Shown here: in pieces, positions 1-8,399 of the stretch
Layout: each line of letters starts with the position of its first letter
How positions within the stretch are numbered: the first letter of the stretch is position 1
Assembly: GCA_031274715.1 (NCBI GenBank)
Contig: JAISPT010000069.1
Coordinates: forward strand, 1 to 64,000
DNA length: 64,000 bases
From: Azonexus sp.
GTDB taxonomy: Bacteria > Pseudomonadota > Gammaproteobacteria > Burkholderiales > Rhodocyclaceae
Reading direction: 5' to 3'
Translations under genes and position numbers: made by a program
Notes under the pieces: generated by a model
Seen by the model: the letters and a program-made list of their open reading frames with translations, nothing else
Databases searched by the model: none
What the model was told of the DNA's origin: nothing

Positions 1-269
1 GCAAGGACTGGTCCAAGCCTGTTTGGGTGAAATGGGAGTGGGGTTACGAAGAAGACCCGGTCACAAAGAAAATCACCTTGCCCGACGAGGCGCATTCCGC
101 GCTCGTCGCCTTCCCGCGCACCCCGCGACGCCTCGACAAATCGATCGACGAAACATGGTCGCGCGAGGACTATGAGGCGAACGAGCGTTATCTGTGCGTG
201 ATTTTCAGGACGACGGATAGCGTCGAGTTCGCCTATTCATCCAGCGGCAGCGGTTGCCGGAACAAGTAA
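1..269 (+). CDS. DUF3304 family protein, 3' part of a first tandem copy (5' end outside window)
   Basis: The open frame enters from the window edge (first full codon at base 3) and ends at TAA 267-269. Its last 88 residues align without gaps to the C-terminus of the complete copy at 332-829, with 17 differences by my count, including the shared KKIT, REDY and the end SSGSGCRNK. It is therefore a real paralogue and not a chance frame. DUF3304 proteins have no established biochemical activity. Several are lipoproteins encoded beside DUF2235 lipases, so an immunity role is an inference from context. The signal peptide cannot be seen because the 5' end is missing. Confidence 0.8.
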   Translation, partial: KDWSKPVWVKWEWGYEEDPVTKKITLPDEAHSALVAFPRTPRRLDKSIDETWSREDYEANERYLCVIFRTTDSVEFAYSSSGSGCRNK

Positions 270-284
270 TCATCGGAGAACAAC

Positions 285-335
285 ATGAGCGTCAAACAGG
301 CAGGAATACCTGTTACCGATGGGCAACCGATATGA
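285..335 (+). pseudogene. Relic of a DUF2235 lipase 5' end (16 codons)
   Basis: An ATG at 285, preceded by GGAGAA, opens a 16-codon frame, MSVKQAGIPVTDGQPI, ending at TGA 333-335. The intact lipase at 845 starts MSVKQAETPVTDEQLE, so this is the truncated start of a lost second lipase copy. Its stop overlaps the ATG of the next DUF3304 gene (ATGA at 332-335). Translation of the relic could still couple ribosomes into the immunity-like gene, so it may now work as a leader peptide. Confidence 0.7.
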
Positions 336-829
336 AAATGAAATTCATGAAAACGCTCGGCTGCGTCGTGGCGGCGGCTATCCTCTCGTCGTGCGCCACC
401 GCGCCGAATTCGATGGCGGACGGCGGCGGACCCGGCCTCTGGCTGGTTCCGATCAACCACACCGACCGCTACGCCACCTATGTCGCCGTCGACGATGTCT
501 GGGCGGGCAATGTCGGGCGGCAGGGCGGAGGTGGGGGAGCGGCCTGCTGCCTTGGCGGGCGCAGGGACTGGTCGAAGCCAGTTCTAGTCAAATGGCGCTG
601 GGGTGCGGAAGGCGACCCTGTTTCCAAGAAAATCACCATCCCCGGCGAAGAGCATTCCGCGCTCGTCGCCTTCCCGCGCCCCCCGCGACGCCTCGACAAA
701 CCGATCGACGAGAAATGGTCGCGCGAGGACTATGCGGCGGACGACCATTACCTGTGCGTGATTTTCAGGACGACGGACACCGTCGAGTTCGCCTATTCAT
801 CCAGCGGCAGCGGTTGCCGGAACAAGTAA
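332..829 (+). CDS. DUF3304 lipoprotein, probable immunity-type partner of the downstream lipase
   Basis: 165 residues. The start at 332 is chosen because it gives a clean lipoprotein signal peptide (basic MKMKFMK, hydrophobic stretch, lipobox LSSC near residue 20) and overlaps the stop of the relic leader. ATGs at 338 and 347 are also possible. The mature part has the features of DUF3304: an NHTDRY segment, a Gly-rich loop, AACCLGGRRDW with paired Cys, and a C-terminal Cys. It lies 15 bases before the lipase. A lipid-anchored periplasmic protein next to a secreted phospholipase suggests that it protects the producer's own membrane; this is inferred, not shown. Confidence 0.75.
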   Translation: MKMKFMKTLGCVVAAAILSSCATAPNSMADGGGPGLWLVPINHTDRYATYVAVDDVWAGNVGRQGGGGGAACCLGGRRDWSKPVLVKWRWGAEGDPVSKKITIPGEEHSALVAFPRPPRRLDKPIDEKWSREDYAADDHYLCVIFRTTDTVEFAYSSSGSGCRNK

Positions 830-844
830 TCATTGGAGAGCGGC

Positions 845-2443
845 ATGAGCGTCAAACAGGCAGAAACTCCCGTCACCGACGAGCAACTGGAAAGTGCGCG
901 CGATGAAGGCGCGATGACCAGATGCCGTGAAGAGCTCTCGTGGGACAAGCCGGACTTCACACGAATGGAACGCCTCAGGGCGCGCCTCGACTGCCGTCTT
1001 TACCCGAGGCTGTCGTTCTTCTTCGACGGCACCGGCAACAATCTGTGGGAAGAATTGAAGGAACCCGTTGAGAAACGGGCTCTATCCAATGTCGCCAAGC
1101 TGTATCAGGCCGCCATTGACGACAGGGTTGGCAAAGAAGCTGTACGGCGCTACTTTCCCGGCGTCGGCACCCCTTACAAATATCGCTTCGGCAATATCTC
1201 TCCCGACGAGGACAAGGGCGGTGTCTTGGGATTGGGCTTCGGCGCCGGCGGAGACATGCGGCTGAACGCCGCGCTCAGCGAATTCAGATACATTCTGGAA
1301 AATGAATGGAGCGCCGGCGCGCTGCGCCACATGCAATGGATCTCGCTGTCCGTCTTCGGTTTTTCCCGCGGCGCGACCCTGGCCCGCGCCTTCGTCCGGC
1401 GGCTGATCGCCGAGCAATGCGAACGCACCGCCGATGGCTTGGTGTGGAAAGGCACTTTTGGCAACCGGGTTCGTTTGCGGATCGTCTTCATGGGCCTGTT
1501 CGACACCGTGGCTTCGGTCGGCGGCCCCGCCCTGCACATGGATTGGGGCGCGCAGCTCGCCATTCCCGAGGAGGTCGAGCGTTGCCTGCACTTCGTTTCC
1601 GGGCACGAGGTCCGGCAGGCGTTTCCGCTCGATTCGGTACGCCTCGGCACTGCCTACCCGGCCAATTGCCAGGAGGTGGTCTATCCCGGCGTGCATTCCG
1701 ATGTCGGGGGCGGGTATTTCGACGGGTTCCAGGGGCGCGGCAACCTGCTTTCACGCATCCCCTTGCGCGACATGTACGCCGAGGCGCTGAAGAGCGGCGT
1801 GATGCTGCACCGATTTGCCGATCTGGAATTTGACGACCAACTGGAAATGCAATTGCCATCCGATGCGCCGCTGCTGGCCCATTACCAGGCCTACATGGCG
1901 GCGCTGCCGCCGGCCACGGGATCGCTGGAGTCGCTCATCCAGGCGCATCGAACCTTGCTGTTCCGCTGGCGTGGCGCGATCACGCGCGAGCGGGCGGATG
2001 TACGCGTACTCGGCAGGCTTTGCCGCAGCGTCGATCGGACCATGTGCGATGCCGTTCCCGCTTGCGACAATCACACAACATGCGCCCCCAAAAATTGGGA
2101 ATACGCATTGCCCCGCGACGCGAACGAACAGGCCAAGCAACTACTGGCCGAACATCGGCGTCTGGTCAGGCAAATTCCCGCCATCCGGGCGCCGGTGGAA
2201 CGCCGGGGCGACATGCAATTCGGCCGTCCCCGCACGGACTATGAAAATTTGATCATCGAGGCATGGGATACGAATACGCCCCTGCCGGATGGTCTGGAAA
2301 CCTTCCTGGCCGGGCATGTGCACGATTCAGTCGCGCATTTCACGGACTGGCCTTGCGCATTGCATGAGCAGCGCGGCATTTTTTGCGATGGGGTCCGCTA
2401 TCTCGCCGAAGAGCAGAAAGGTCAAAGCACCGCGAATGTGTAG
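845..2443 (+). CDS. DUF2235 alpha/beta-hydrolase, Tle1-like phospholipase (probable type VI secretion effector)
   Basis: 533 residues. ATG 845 is preferred over the in-frame TTG at 833 because GGAGAG lies just upstream and the protein start matches the relic at 285. Family hallmarks are SFFFDGTGNN near residue 60, the nucleophile elbow GFSRGA (GxSxG), and YPGVHSDVGGGY with the likely Asp/His pair. DUF2235 proteins of the Tle1 family are phospholipases delivered by type VI secretion into rival periplasm. No VgrG, PAAR or T6SS structural gene is visible here; those would have to lie to the left. Delivery by T6SS is therefore an inference. Confidence 0.85.
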   Translation: MSVKQAETPVTDEQLESARDEGAMTRCREELSWDKPDFTRMERLRARLDCRLYPRLSFFFDGTGNNLWEELKEPVEKRALSNVAKLYQAAIDDRVGKEAVRRYFPGVGTPYKYRFGNISPDEDKGGVLGLGFGAGGDMRLNAALSEFRYILENEWSAGALRHMQWISLSVFGFSRGATLARAFVRRLIAEQCERTADGLVWKGTFGNRVRLRIVFMGLFDTVASVGGPALHMDWGAQLAIPEEVERCLHFVSGHEVRQAFPLDSVRLGTAYPANCQEVVYPGVHSDVGGGYFDGFQGRGNLLSRIPLRDMYAEALKSGVMLHRFADLEFDDQLEMQLPSDAPLLAHYQAYMAALPPATGSLESLIQAHRTLLFRWRGAITRERADVRVLGRLCRSVDRTMCDAVPACDNHTTCAPKNWEYALPRDANEQAKQLLAEHRRLVRQIPAIRAPVERRGDMQFGRPRTDYENLIIEAWDTNTPLPDGLETFLAGHVHDSVAHFTDWPCALHEQRGIFCDGVRYLAEEQKGQSTANV

Positions 2444-2560
2444 CGTTATCCATGCGTACCCAAGCGAAAGCTCCACTCCATTTCCCTCCGGCCTGTGCGA
2501 AAAGCCGTGCGGCCCGGTGAATTCAGACGTTGACCACCGGTTTGCCTTGACCAAAACCGC

Positions 2561-3922
2561 ATGAATCCCGCCCACCCCAACCCATCGGCCAACGCCGACT
2601 GGCTCGCCCGCAGCCAGGCCGCCGTCTGGCATCCGTGCACGCAGATGCGTCACCACACGCGGGCCGGCTCGCCGGAGCACCTGCCGCTGGTGCCGATCGC
2701 GCGCGGCCAGGAGGCCTGGCTCTACGACTTCGACGGCAAGCGCTACCTCGACGGCATCAGTTCGTGGTGGACCAATTTGTTCGGCCACGCCAATCCGCGC
2801 CTCAACGCGGCCCTGAGGGCGCAGTTGAAAACGCTGGAACACGTGATGCTGGCCGGCTTCACGCACCGGCCGGTGGTCGAGTTGTCGGAACGCTTGTCGG
2901 CGCTGACTGGCGGCATCCTCGGCCATGCCTTCTACGCTTCCGACGGCGCTTCAGCGACCGAGATCGCGCTGAAGATGAGTTTTCATTACTGGCGCAATGT
3001 CGGCCGCCCGGAGAAAGCAGAATTTCTCTGCCTGGCCGGCGCTTATCACGGCGAGACGGTCGGCGCCCTGGCCGTCACCGATGTCGCCATTTTTAAGGAT
3101 GCCTACGCGCCGCTGGTCCGCCGCGCCGCGCGTGTGCTGCCCTCGCCCGACAGCCGCCTGGCCGAGCCGGGCGAGACGCCGGCCGACGTGGCCCGCCGCG
3201 CCGCCGCTGTGCTGAAAAGGCATTTGCAAGAACACGGCGCACGTACCGCCGCGCTGATCGTCGAGCCGCTGGTGCAGGGCGCTGCCGGCATGGCCATGCA
3301 CGACCCGGAATATCTGCGTCTGGCCCGCGCTCTGTGCGACCGTTACGAGGTGCACCTGATCTGCGACGAGATCGCCGTCGGCTGCGGCCGCACCGGCAGC
3401 TTTTTCGCGCACGAGCAGGCCGGCATCCGTCCCGATCTGCTGTGCCTGTCCAAGGGCATTTCCGGCGGTTATCTGCCGCTGTCCGTCGTGCTCTGCCGCG
3501 ACGCTCTCTACGCGGCCTTCCTCGACGACTCGACGGCCCGCGCCTTCCTGCATTCGCATTCCTACACCGGCAATCCGCTGGCCTGCCGGGCGGCGCTGGC
3601 GACGCTCGATATCTTTTCCGAGGACGACGTACTCGCCGCCAACCGCATCCGGGCGCAGCAGATCGTCGCCGCGCTGGCACCGCTGGCCGCGCATCCGCAG
3701 GTTCGCCATTTACGCCAGCGCGGCATGATCGCCGCTTTCGACGTGGCGACCGACGATCCCCATTTTTCCCGCCGTTTCTACCGCGCCGCGCTGGATAACG
3801 AAGCGCTGATCCGGCCGATCGGCAACACCGTCTACTGGATGCCGCCCTACATCGTCGACGCCGCCGAGATCGCCCATCTTGGCGCGGCCACCGCACGGGC
3901 GCTGGAATGCGCGCTGGCATGA
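2561..3922 (+). CDS. bioA: Adenosylmethionine-8-amino-7-oxononanoate aminotransferase
   Basis: 453 residues, fold-type I PLP aminotransferase. It moves the amino group of S-adenosylmethionine to KAPA, giving 7,8-diaminopelargonate in biotin synthesis. Visible features are ISSWWTNLFGH near the N-terminus, the YHGET substrate/PLP motif, LICDEIAVGCGRTG with the PLP-ring Asp, and the Schiff-base lysine K298 in LCLSKGISGG. It is the first gene of the bioAFHCD run, 117 bases after the lipase gene. That gap contains no obvious terminator, so the operon promoter probably lies there. Confidence 0.97.
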   Translation: MNPAHPNPSANADWLARSQAAVWHPCTQMRHHTRAGSPEHLPLVPIARGQEAWLYDFDGKRYLDGISSWWTNLFGHANPRLNAALRAQLKTLEHVMLAGFTHRPVVELSERLSALTGGILGHAFYASDGASATEIALKMSFHYWRNVGRPEKAEFLCLAGAYHGETVGALAVTDVAIFKDAYAPLVRRAARVLPSPDSRLAEPGETPADVARRAAAVLKRHLQEHGARTAALIVEPLVQGAAGMAMHDPEYLRLARALCDRYEVHLICDEIAVGCGRTGSFFAHEQAGIRPDLLCLSKGISGGYLPLSVVLCRDALYAAFLDDSTARAFLHSHSYTGNPLACRAALATLDIFSEDDVLAANRIRAQQIVAALAPLAAHPQVRHLRQRGMIAAFDVATDDPHFSRRFYRAALDNEALIRPIGNTVYWMPPYIVDAAEIAHLGAATARALECALA

Positions 3923-3947
3923 GCGGCCGGCCCCCGGAGACAAGCGC

Positions 3948-5114
3948 ATGAGCCTCACCGACCGTCTGCACGCGGAACTGGATGAGATCGCCGTTGCCGG
4001 CCTGACCCGCCGCCGCCGCGTGCAGACTTCCCCGTGTGGCCGCATCGCCATCGTCGATGGACGCGAGTTGCTCAATTTCGCCAGCAACGACTACCTCGGC
4101 CTGGCCGGAGACGCTGATCTGGCCGCCGCCCTGGCCGACGGCGCTGGTCGCTGGGGCGCCGGCAGCGGCGCTTCGCATCTGGTCAGCGGCCATCTCGAAC
4201 CGCACGAAAAACTGGAAACGGAACTGGCTGCTTTCACCGGCTTTGCCCGAGCACTGACCTTCTCAACCGGCTACCTCGCCAATCTGGCCGTCACCCCGAC
4301 ACTGGCCGGGCGCGGCGCGGCGGTATTCGCCGACAAGCTGAACCACGCCTCGCTGATCGACGCCATGCAATTGGCCAAGGCCAACGGCGCGGAAATCCAT
4401 CGCTACCCACACGCCGACCTGGTGGCATTGGAACGCCAGTTGGCCGTCAGCACTGCCGCGACCAAGCTCATCGTCAGCGATACGGTATTCAGCATGGACG
4501 GCGACCTCGCGCCGCTGCCGCAATTGCTCGAACTGGCCGAGCGTTTCGACGCCTGGCTGGTGCTCGACGACGCCCACGGTTTCGGCGTACTCGGCGAAGG
4601 GGGGCGCGGCAGCCTGGCCCATTTCGGCCTGCCGGCGGCTGAGCGCATCCTGCTGATGGGCACCCTGGGCAAGGCCGCTGGCGTCGGCGGCGCTTTCGTC
4701 GCCGGATCGGAAACCACCATCGAATACCTGCTGCAAAAAGGGCGCAGCTACATCTTCACTACCGCCGCGCCACCGGCTGTGGCTTGCGCGCTCAGCCACA
4801 GCCTGCAACGCATCGCCGCTGGCGACGAGCTGCGCCACCGGCTGTTCGCCCATATCGCCCGCCTGCGCGACGGCGCCGCTGCCTTGCCGTGGCGCCTGCT
4901 GCCGTCGGCCACCGCCATCCAGCCGCTGCTCGTCGGCGACAATGCCGCCGCCGTCGCGCTGTCGGCGGCGCTGTGGGAACGCGGCCTGTGGGTGCCGGCG
5001 ATCCGCCCGCCGACGGTACCGGCCGGCACCGCTCGCCTGCGCCTGTCGCTGTCGGCGGCGCATACGACCGCCGATATCGACCGGCTGCTCGCCACGCTAC
5101 GGGAGTTACTATGA
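3948..5114 (+). CDS. bioF: 8-amino-7-oxononanoate synthase
   Basis: 388 residues. It condenses pimeloyl-ACP with alanine to give KAPA, with PLP as cofactor. ATG 3948 is chosen over the upstream in-frame codon because GGAGA sits at 3936-3940 and the protein then starts MSLTDRLHAEL as expected. Motifs: NFASNDYLGL, GSGASHLVSGH, the Asp of LVLDDAHGFG, and the PLP lysine K242 in GTLGKAAG. It starts 25 bases after bioA and its stop overlaps the bioH ATG, so the two are translationally coupled. Confidence 0.97.
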   Translation: MSLTDRLHAELDEIAVAGLTRRRRVQTSPCGRIAIVDGRELLNFASNDYLGLAGDADLAAALADGAGRWGAGSGASHLVSGHLEPHEKLETELAAFTGFARALTFSTGYLANLAVTPTLAGRGAAVFADKLNHASLIDAMQLAKANGAEIHRYPHADLVALERQLAVSTAATKLIVSDTVFSMDGDLAPLPQLLELAERFDAWLVLDDAHGFGVLGEGGRGSLAHFGLPAAERILLMGTLGKAAGVGGAFVAGSETTIEYLLQKGRSYIFTTAAPPAVACALSHSLQRIAAGDELRHRLFAHIARLRDGAAALPWRLLPSATAIQPLLVGDNAAAVALSAALWERGLWVPAIRPPTVPAGTARLRLSLSAAHTTADIDRLLATLRELL

Positions 5115-5821
5115 GACCGCTGTACATCCTGCCCGGCTGGGGCCTCGGTCGCGGTCCGCTGCAAGCCGCCGCCACCGCGCTTGGCGGGACGTTCATCGAC
5201 CTACCCGGTTACGGCGAGACGCCGCTCGAAGCCGATTTCGATCGGGCTGCGGCCGGCATTGCCGACCGCCTGCCACCCGGTGCCACGCTGACCGGCTGGT
5301 CGCTCGGCGCTATGTTGGCACTAGCCATCGCCGCCCGCGCCCCAGCCAAGGTCAGCAAGCTGCTGCTGATCGCCGGCACGCCCAGCTTTGTCCAGCGCGC
5401 AGACTGGCCCGACGCGATGTCGCCGGCAACCCTGAGCGAATTCACCGCGGCGATCGCTGCCGATCCGGCGGCCATGCTGCCGCGCTTCGTCGGCGGTTTC
5501 AATCGTGGCGACACCCAGGCCAAGGCAGTCACGGCGGAAATACTGCGCCTGGCATCGCCGCTGCCGTCCGGCGACGTACTGGCAACCGGCCTCGGCTGGC
5601 TGCGCGATGTCGACCTGCGTGCCGAAGCGCCGCGCGTCACCGCCCCGACGCTGCTGCTTCATGGCGCGGCCGACCCGCTGATGCCGCTGGCCGCCGCTCG
5701 GATGCTGGCGGCGCTCATTCCCGGCGCCCGCCTAGCTGTGCTCGACGACTGCGCCCACACCCCTTTCCTGTCGCGTCCGGACGATTTCCTCGACCATGCG
5801 CGCGCCTTCGTGCATGGCTAG
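5111..5821 (+). CDS. bioH: Pimeloyl-[ACP] methyl ester carboxylesterase
   Basis: 236 residues, alpha/beta-hydrolase. It removes the methyl group from pimeloyl-ACP methyl ester, ending the BioC-primed cycle. The start overlaps the bioF stop (ATGA 5111-5114). Motifs: an N-terminal LPGWG, nucleophile S64 in GWSLGAM, the Asp region HGAADPLMPL, and the catalytic His in CAHTPFLS. Its place between bioF and bioC supports this role over that of a generic esterase. Confidence 0.93.
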   Translation: MRPLYILPGWGLGRGPLQAAATALGGTFIDLPGYGETPLEADFDRAAAGIADRLPPGATLTGWSLGAMLALAIAARAPAKVSKLLLIAGTPSFVQRADWPDAMSPATLSEFTAAIAADPAAMLPRFVGGFNRGDTQAKAVTAEILRLASPLPSGDVLATGLGWLRDVDLRAEAPRVTAPTLLLHGAADPLMPLAAARMLAALIPGARLAVLDDCAHTPFLSRPDDFLDHARAFVHG

Positions 5822-6578
5822 GCCGCCCAAGAACCGCATCCGTCAGGCCTTCGAGCGCGCCGCGTCGACCTACGATGGCGCTGCCGGCATCCAGCGCGAT
5901 ATCTGCCATGCGCTGCTGGCGACGCTGCCAGATGCCACGCCGCCCGCAGCGCTGCTCGACGCCGGCAGTGGCACTGGCTATGCGCTGCCGTTGCTGGCCA
6001 AACGCTTTCCCGCCGCCGAACGCTTCGCCGTCGACCTGTCACCAGCCATGCTGGCGCGCATCGCCACGCCCTGCTGCCGCCTGGTCGGCGATCTCGAACA
6101 GTTGCCGCTGGCCACCGCCTGCCTCGACCTCTACTGGTCCAGTCTCGCCGTGCAGTGGTGTGAGTTGTCGCACGTACTAGCCGAAGCCCGCCGCGTGCTA
6201 CGTCCGGCCGGACGTCTGGCAGTCGCCACGCTCGGCCCGGAAACCTTCAGCGAATTGCGCCAGGCTTTTGCCGGTGTCGACGACTACCGCCACACGCTGG
6301 CTTTCCACACACCGGAAGAAATCGCCCGGATGGCCGCCGCGGCCGGCTTTACCGGGATTGCCGTCAGCCGCCAGCGGTATCTGGCTCATTACGCCGATTT
6401 CCGCAATTTGCTGCAGGCGGTCAAGGCTATCGGCGCCAACCAGTTGGGCGACGGCCGGCGGCGCAACCTGATGGGCCGCGCCGCCTTTGCCGCCGCCGGA
6501 GCCGCCGCTGAAAGCCAACGCACTGCAGCCGGCCTGCCCTTAACCTACGACGTTTTGATTCTGGAGGCCCAGCGATGA
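5814..6578 (+). CDS. bioC: Malonyl-[ACP] O-methyltransferase
   Basis: 254 residues, class I SAM methyltransferase. It methylates malonyl-ACP so that the fatty-acid machinery can extend it to pimeloyl-ACP. ATG 5814 lies inside the last codons of bioH (8-base overlap). BioC features are FERAASTYDGAAGIQ at the N-terminus, the SAM motif I DAGSGTG at about residues 49-55, and a downstream WSSLAVQWC segment typical of BioC. The substrate comes from the general fatty-acid pool, whose fab genes are also in this window. Confidence 0.95.
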   Translation: MARPPKNRIRQAFERAASTYDGAAGIQRDICHALLATLPDATPPAALLDAGSGTGYALPLLAKRFPAAERFAVDLSPAMLARIATPCCRLVGDLEQLPLATACLDLYWSSLAVQWCELSHVLAEARRVLRPAGRLAVATLGPETFSELRQAFAGVDDYRHTLAFHTPEEIARMAAAAGFTGIAVSRQRYLAHYADFRNLLQAVKAIGANQLGDGRRRNLMGRAAFAAAGAAAESQRTAAGLPLTYDVLILEAQR

Positions 6579-7249
6579 AACAGGCTTATTTCCTGACCGG
6601 TACCGATACTGAGATCGGCAAGACTTTCGTCACCTGCGCCCTGCTCCACCGCGCCCGCCAACTCGGCCTCACGGCTACCGGCCTGAAGCCGGTAGCCGCC
6701 GGCACTGATGCCACCGGCCGCAACGATGACGTCGAAGCCATCCGCGCCGCCAGTAGCATCGAGCTGGCGATCGAGACCATCAATCCTTATTGTTTCGCCG
6801 CCGCTATCGCGCCGCATCTGGCTGCCGCCGAGGAAGGACGCGCCATCGCCTTCGCGCCGATCACCACCGCCTGCCGGCGGGCGCAGGAAGCCACCGATTT
6901 CGTCGTCGTCGAGGGTGTCGGCGGTTTTCGCGTGCCACTCGGGCCGGACGGCGACAGCGCCGATCTCGCGGCCACCCTCGGTCTGCCAGTGATTCTGGTG
7001 GTCGGCATGCGGCTTGGCTGCATCAACCACGCACTGCTCAGTGCCGAGGCCATCGCCGCCCGCGGCCTGACGCTGGCCGGCTGGGTGGCCAACCGCATCG
7101 ACCCGGCGATGGCGCACTTCGAGGGCAACCTGCAGACGCTGCGGGATTTGCTGCCGGCACCGCTGCTCGGCGTCGTGCCGCACGCGCCGACCGACGGCAG
7201 CCGCGGCGCCGCTGCCGCGCTAAGCCTACCCACCCCGACAGAGGGCTAG
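6575..7249 (+). CDS. bioD: ATP-dependent dethiobiotin synthetase
   Basis: 224 residues. It closes the ureido ring of dethiobiotin from DAPA, CO2 and ATP. The P-loop GTDTEIGKT is at residues 9-17, followed by the TGLKPVAAG substrate lysine segment and VVVEGVGGFRVPL. The start overlaps the bioC stop (ATGA). It is the last gene of the operon. bioB, for the final sulfur insertion, is not in the window and must be elsewhere. Confidence 0.96.
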   Translation: MKQAYFLTGTDTEIGKTFVTCALLHRARQLGLTATGLKPVAAGTDATGRNDDVEAIRAASSIELAIETINPYCFAAAIAPHLAAAEEGRAIAFAPITTACRRAQEATDFVVVEGVGGFRVPLGPDGDSADLAATLGLPVILVVGMRLGCINHALLSAEAIAARGLTLAGWVANRIDPAMAHFEGNLQTLRDLLPAPLLGVVPHAPTDGSRGAAAALSLPTPTEG

Positions 7250-7295
7250 CACTGCCGCTGGCCAACGCCGACTTCAGACTGGCGCGCCTGCCCGT

Positions 7296-8348
7296 TCAGA
7301 TCATTGGTGCTTCTTCGTCGCGGAAACGCTGGCGGATGTCCAGCACCGTATCCCAGCCGGCGAGCAAGGCCTCGACGCACAGTGGATCGAAATGCCCGCC
7401 GCGCCCCTCCTCAAGGTAGCGGACGGCCTCCTCCAGCGGCCAGGCGCGCTTGTAGGGACGTTCCGAGGTCAGCGCATCGAATACGTCGGCGACCGCGACG
7501 ATCCGCCCGAACAGCGGAATCGCCTGCCCTTTCAACTGGTACGGATAGCCGCTGCCGTCGTATTTCTCGTGATGCGAGAGGGCCACCGTGGCGCCGGCGC
7601 GCATGATTTCCGAACGGCTTTCCTTGAGCAGTTCATGGCCGAGACGGGCATGTCCCTTCATCACCTCGAACTCCTCCGGCGTCAGCCTGCCCGGCTTGAG
7701 CAGGATGTAGTCGGGAATGCCGATCTTACCGACATCGTGCATCGGTGCCGCTTCGAGGATCAGTTTCTGGGTGTCGGTATCGAGACCGAGACCGCGGGCG
7801 ATGATCCACGAGTAGTGCGCCATGCGCTGGATGTGGGCGCCGGTTTCCGGATCGCGGAACTCGGCCGCCCGCGAGATGCGGAAAATCAACTCACGCTCGC
7901 GTTCACGGATTTCCCGGGTGCGCGCCTCAACCAGTTCGCTGAGGTGCTGGGCGCGGTCGGCGAGAAATTTCTGTCCTTGGCGCAGGGACAGCATGTTGCG
8001 GACGCGTGCCGAGAATTCGACACGGTCGATCGGCTTGGTCAGAAAATCGTTAGCACCGCCGAGCAGGGCCTCGTAGCGGACATCCTTCTGGTTGTTGGCG
8101 GTGACCATCAGGATCGGGATTTCGTCGCGCCCGTGCAGCGCCCGGAAAGCACCGATGAAGCGCAGGCCATCCATGTCCGGCATCATGTAATCGACAATGA
8201 CCAGATCCGGTACGTGCTCGCGGCACCAGTCGAGGGCCGGCAACGGATTATCGAACAGTACCGGCTGACAGTCCCCGAGCTTGAGCACCAGCGCCTTGAT
8301 CAGCGTCAGGTTGATGTCGCTGTCGTCAATGATCAGCACGGTGTGCAT
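7296..8348 (-). CDS. Response regulator with HD-GYP domain (probable cyclic-di-GMP phosphodiesterase)
   Basis: 350 residues. Receiver domain at about 1-120 with the acidic pair DD at 8-9, phospho-acceptor D53 in VIVDYMMPD and the switch lysine in LTKPID. A short coiled linker (about 130-155) leads to an HD-GYP domain with H204-D205, the HH pair 259-260 and GYP at 267-269. All the metal-binding and GYP residues I would expect are present, so it is probably active on cyclic-di-GMP. No histidine kinase lies beside it. It converges on bioD and is divergent from yciB. Confidence 0.92.
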   Translation of the reverse strand: MHTVLIIDDSDINLTLIKALVLKLGDCQPVLFDNPLPALDWCREHVPDLVIVDYMMPDMDGLRFIGAFRALHGRDEIPILMVTANNQKDVRYEALLGGANDFLTKPIDRVEFSARVRNMLSLRQGQKFLADRAQHLSELVEARTREIRERERELIFRISRAAEFRDPETGAHIQRMAHYSWIIARGLGLDTDTQKLILEAAPMHDVGKIGIPDYILLKPGRLTPEEFEVMKGHARLGHELLKESRSEIMRAGATVALSHHEKYDGSGYPYQLKGQAIPLFGRIVAVADVFDALTSERPYKRAWPLEEAVRYLEEGRGGHFDPLCVEALLAGWDTVLDIRQRFRDEEAPMI

Positions 8349-8385
8349 GGGCGGAGGCAGTAGCGGACGGGAATGCGGCCAAGTA

Positions 8386-8399
8386 TATAATGCCGCGCC
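8386..8399 (+). promoter_or_regulatory. Candidate -10 box of yciB, almost no leader
   Basis: TATAAT at 8386-8391 is followed by GCCGCGCC and then the ATG at 8400. A transcript starting about 7 bases after the box would begin at or next to the start codon, and no ribosome-binding site is visible. The GC-rich stretch between the box and the start resembles a stringent-type discriminator. No convincing -35 box was found. Confidence 0.5.

Larger units (their letters stand above)
1..891. repeat. Tandem direct repeat, about 560 bp period, covering a DUF3304 3' end and a DUF2235 5' end
   Basis: Bases 1-331 correspond to bases 561-891. The DUF3304 stop codons (269 and 829) are exactly 560 bases apart. 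Just beyond each stop comes a GGAG-type ribosome site, ATGAGCGTCAAACAGGC, and a similar run of codons. The unit thus contains the end of the lipoprotein gene and the first 15 or so codons of the lipase gene. This is read directly from the sequence. A past unequal duplication followed by loss of the first lipase body is the simplest explanation. Confidence 0.8.

Noticed and set aside
3879..3947. 23-codon N-terminal extension of bioF
   Set aside because: It overlaps bioA, lacks a ribosome site and is Arg/Pro-rich; the ATG at 3948 with GGAGA fits the family start.
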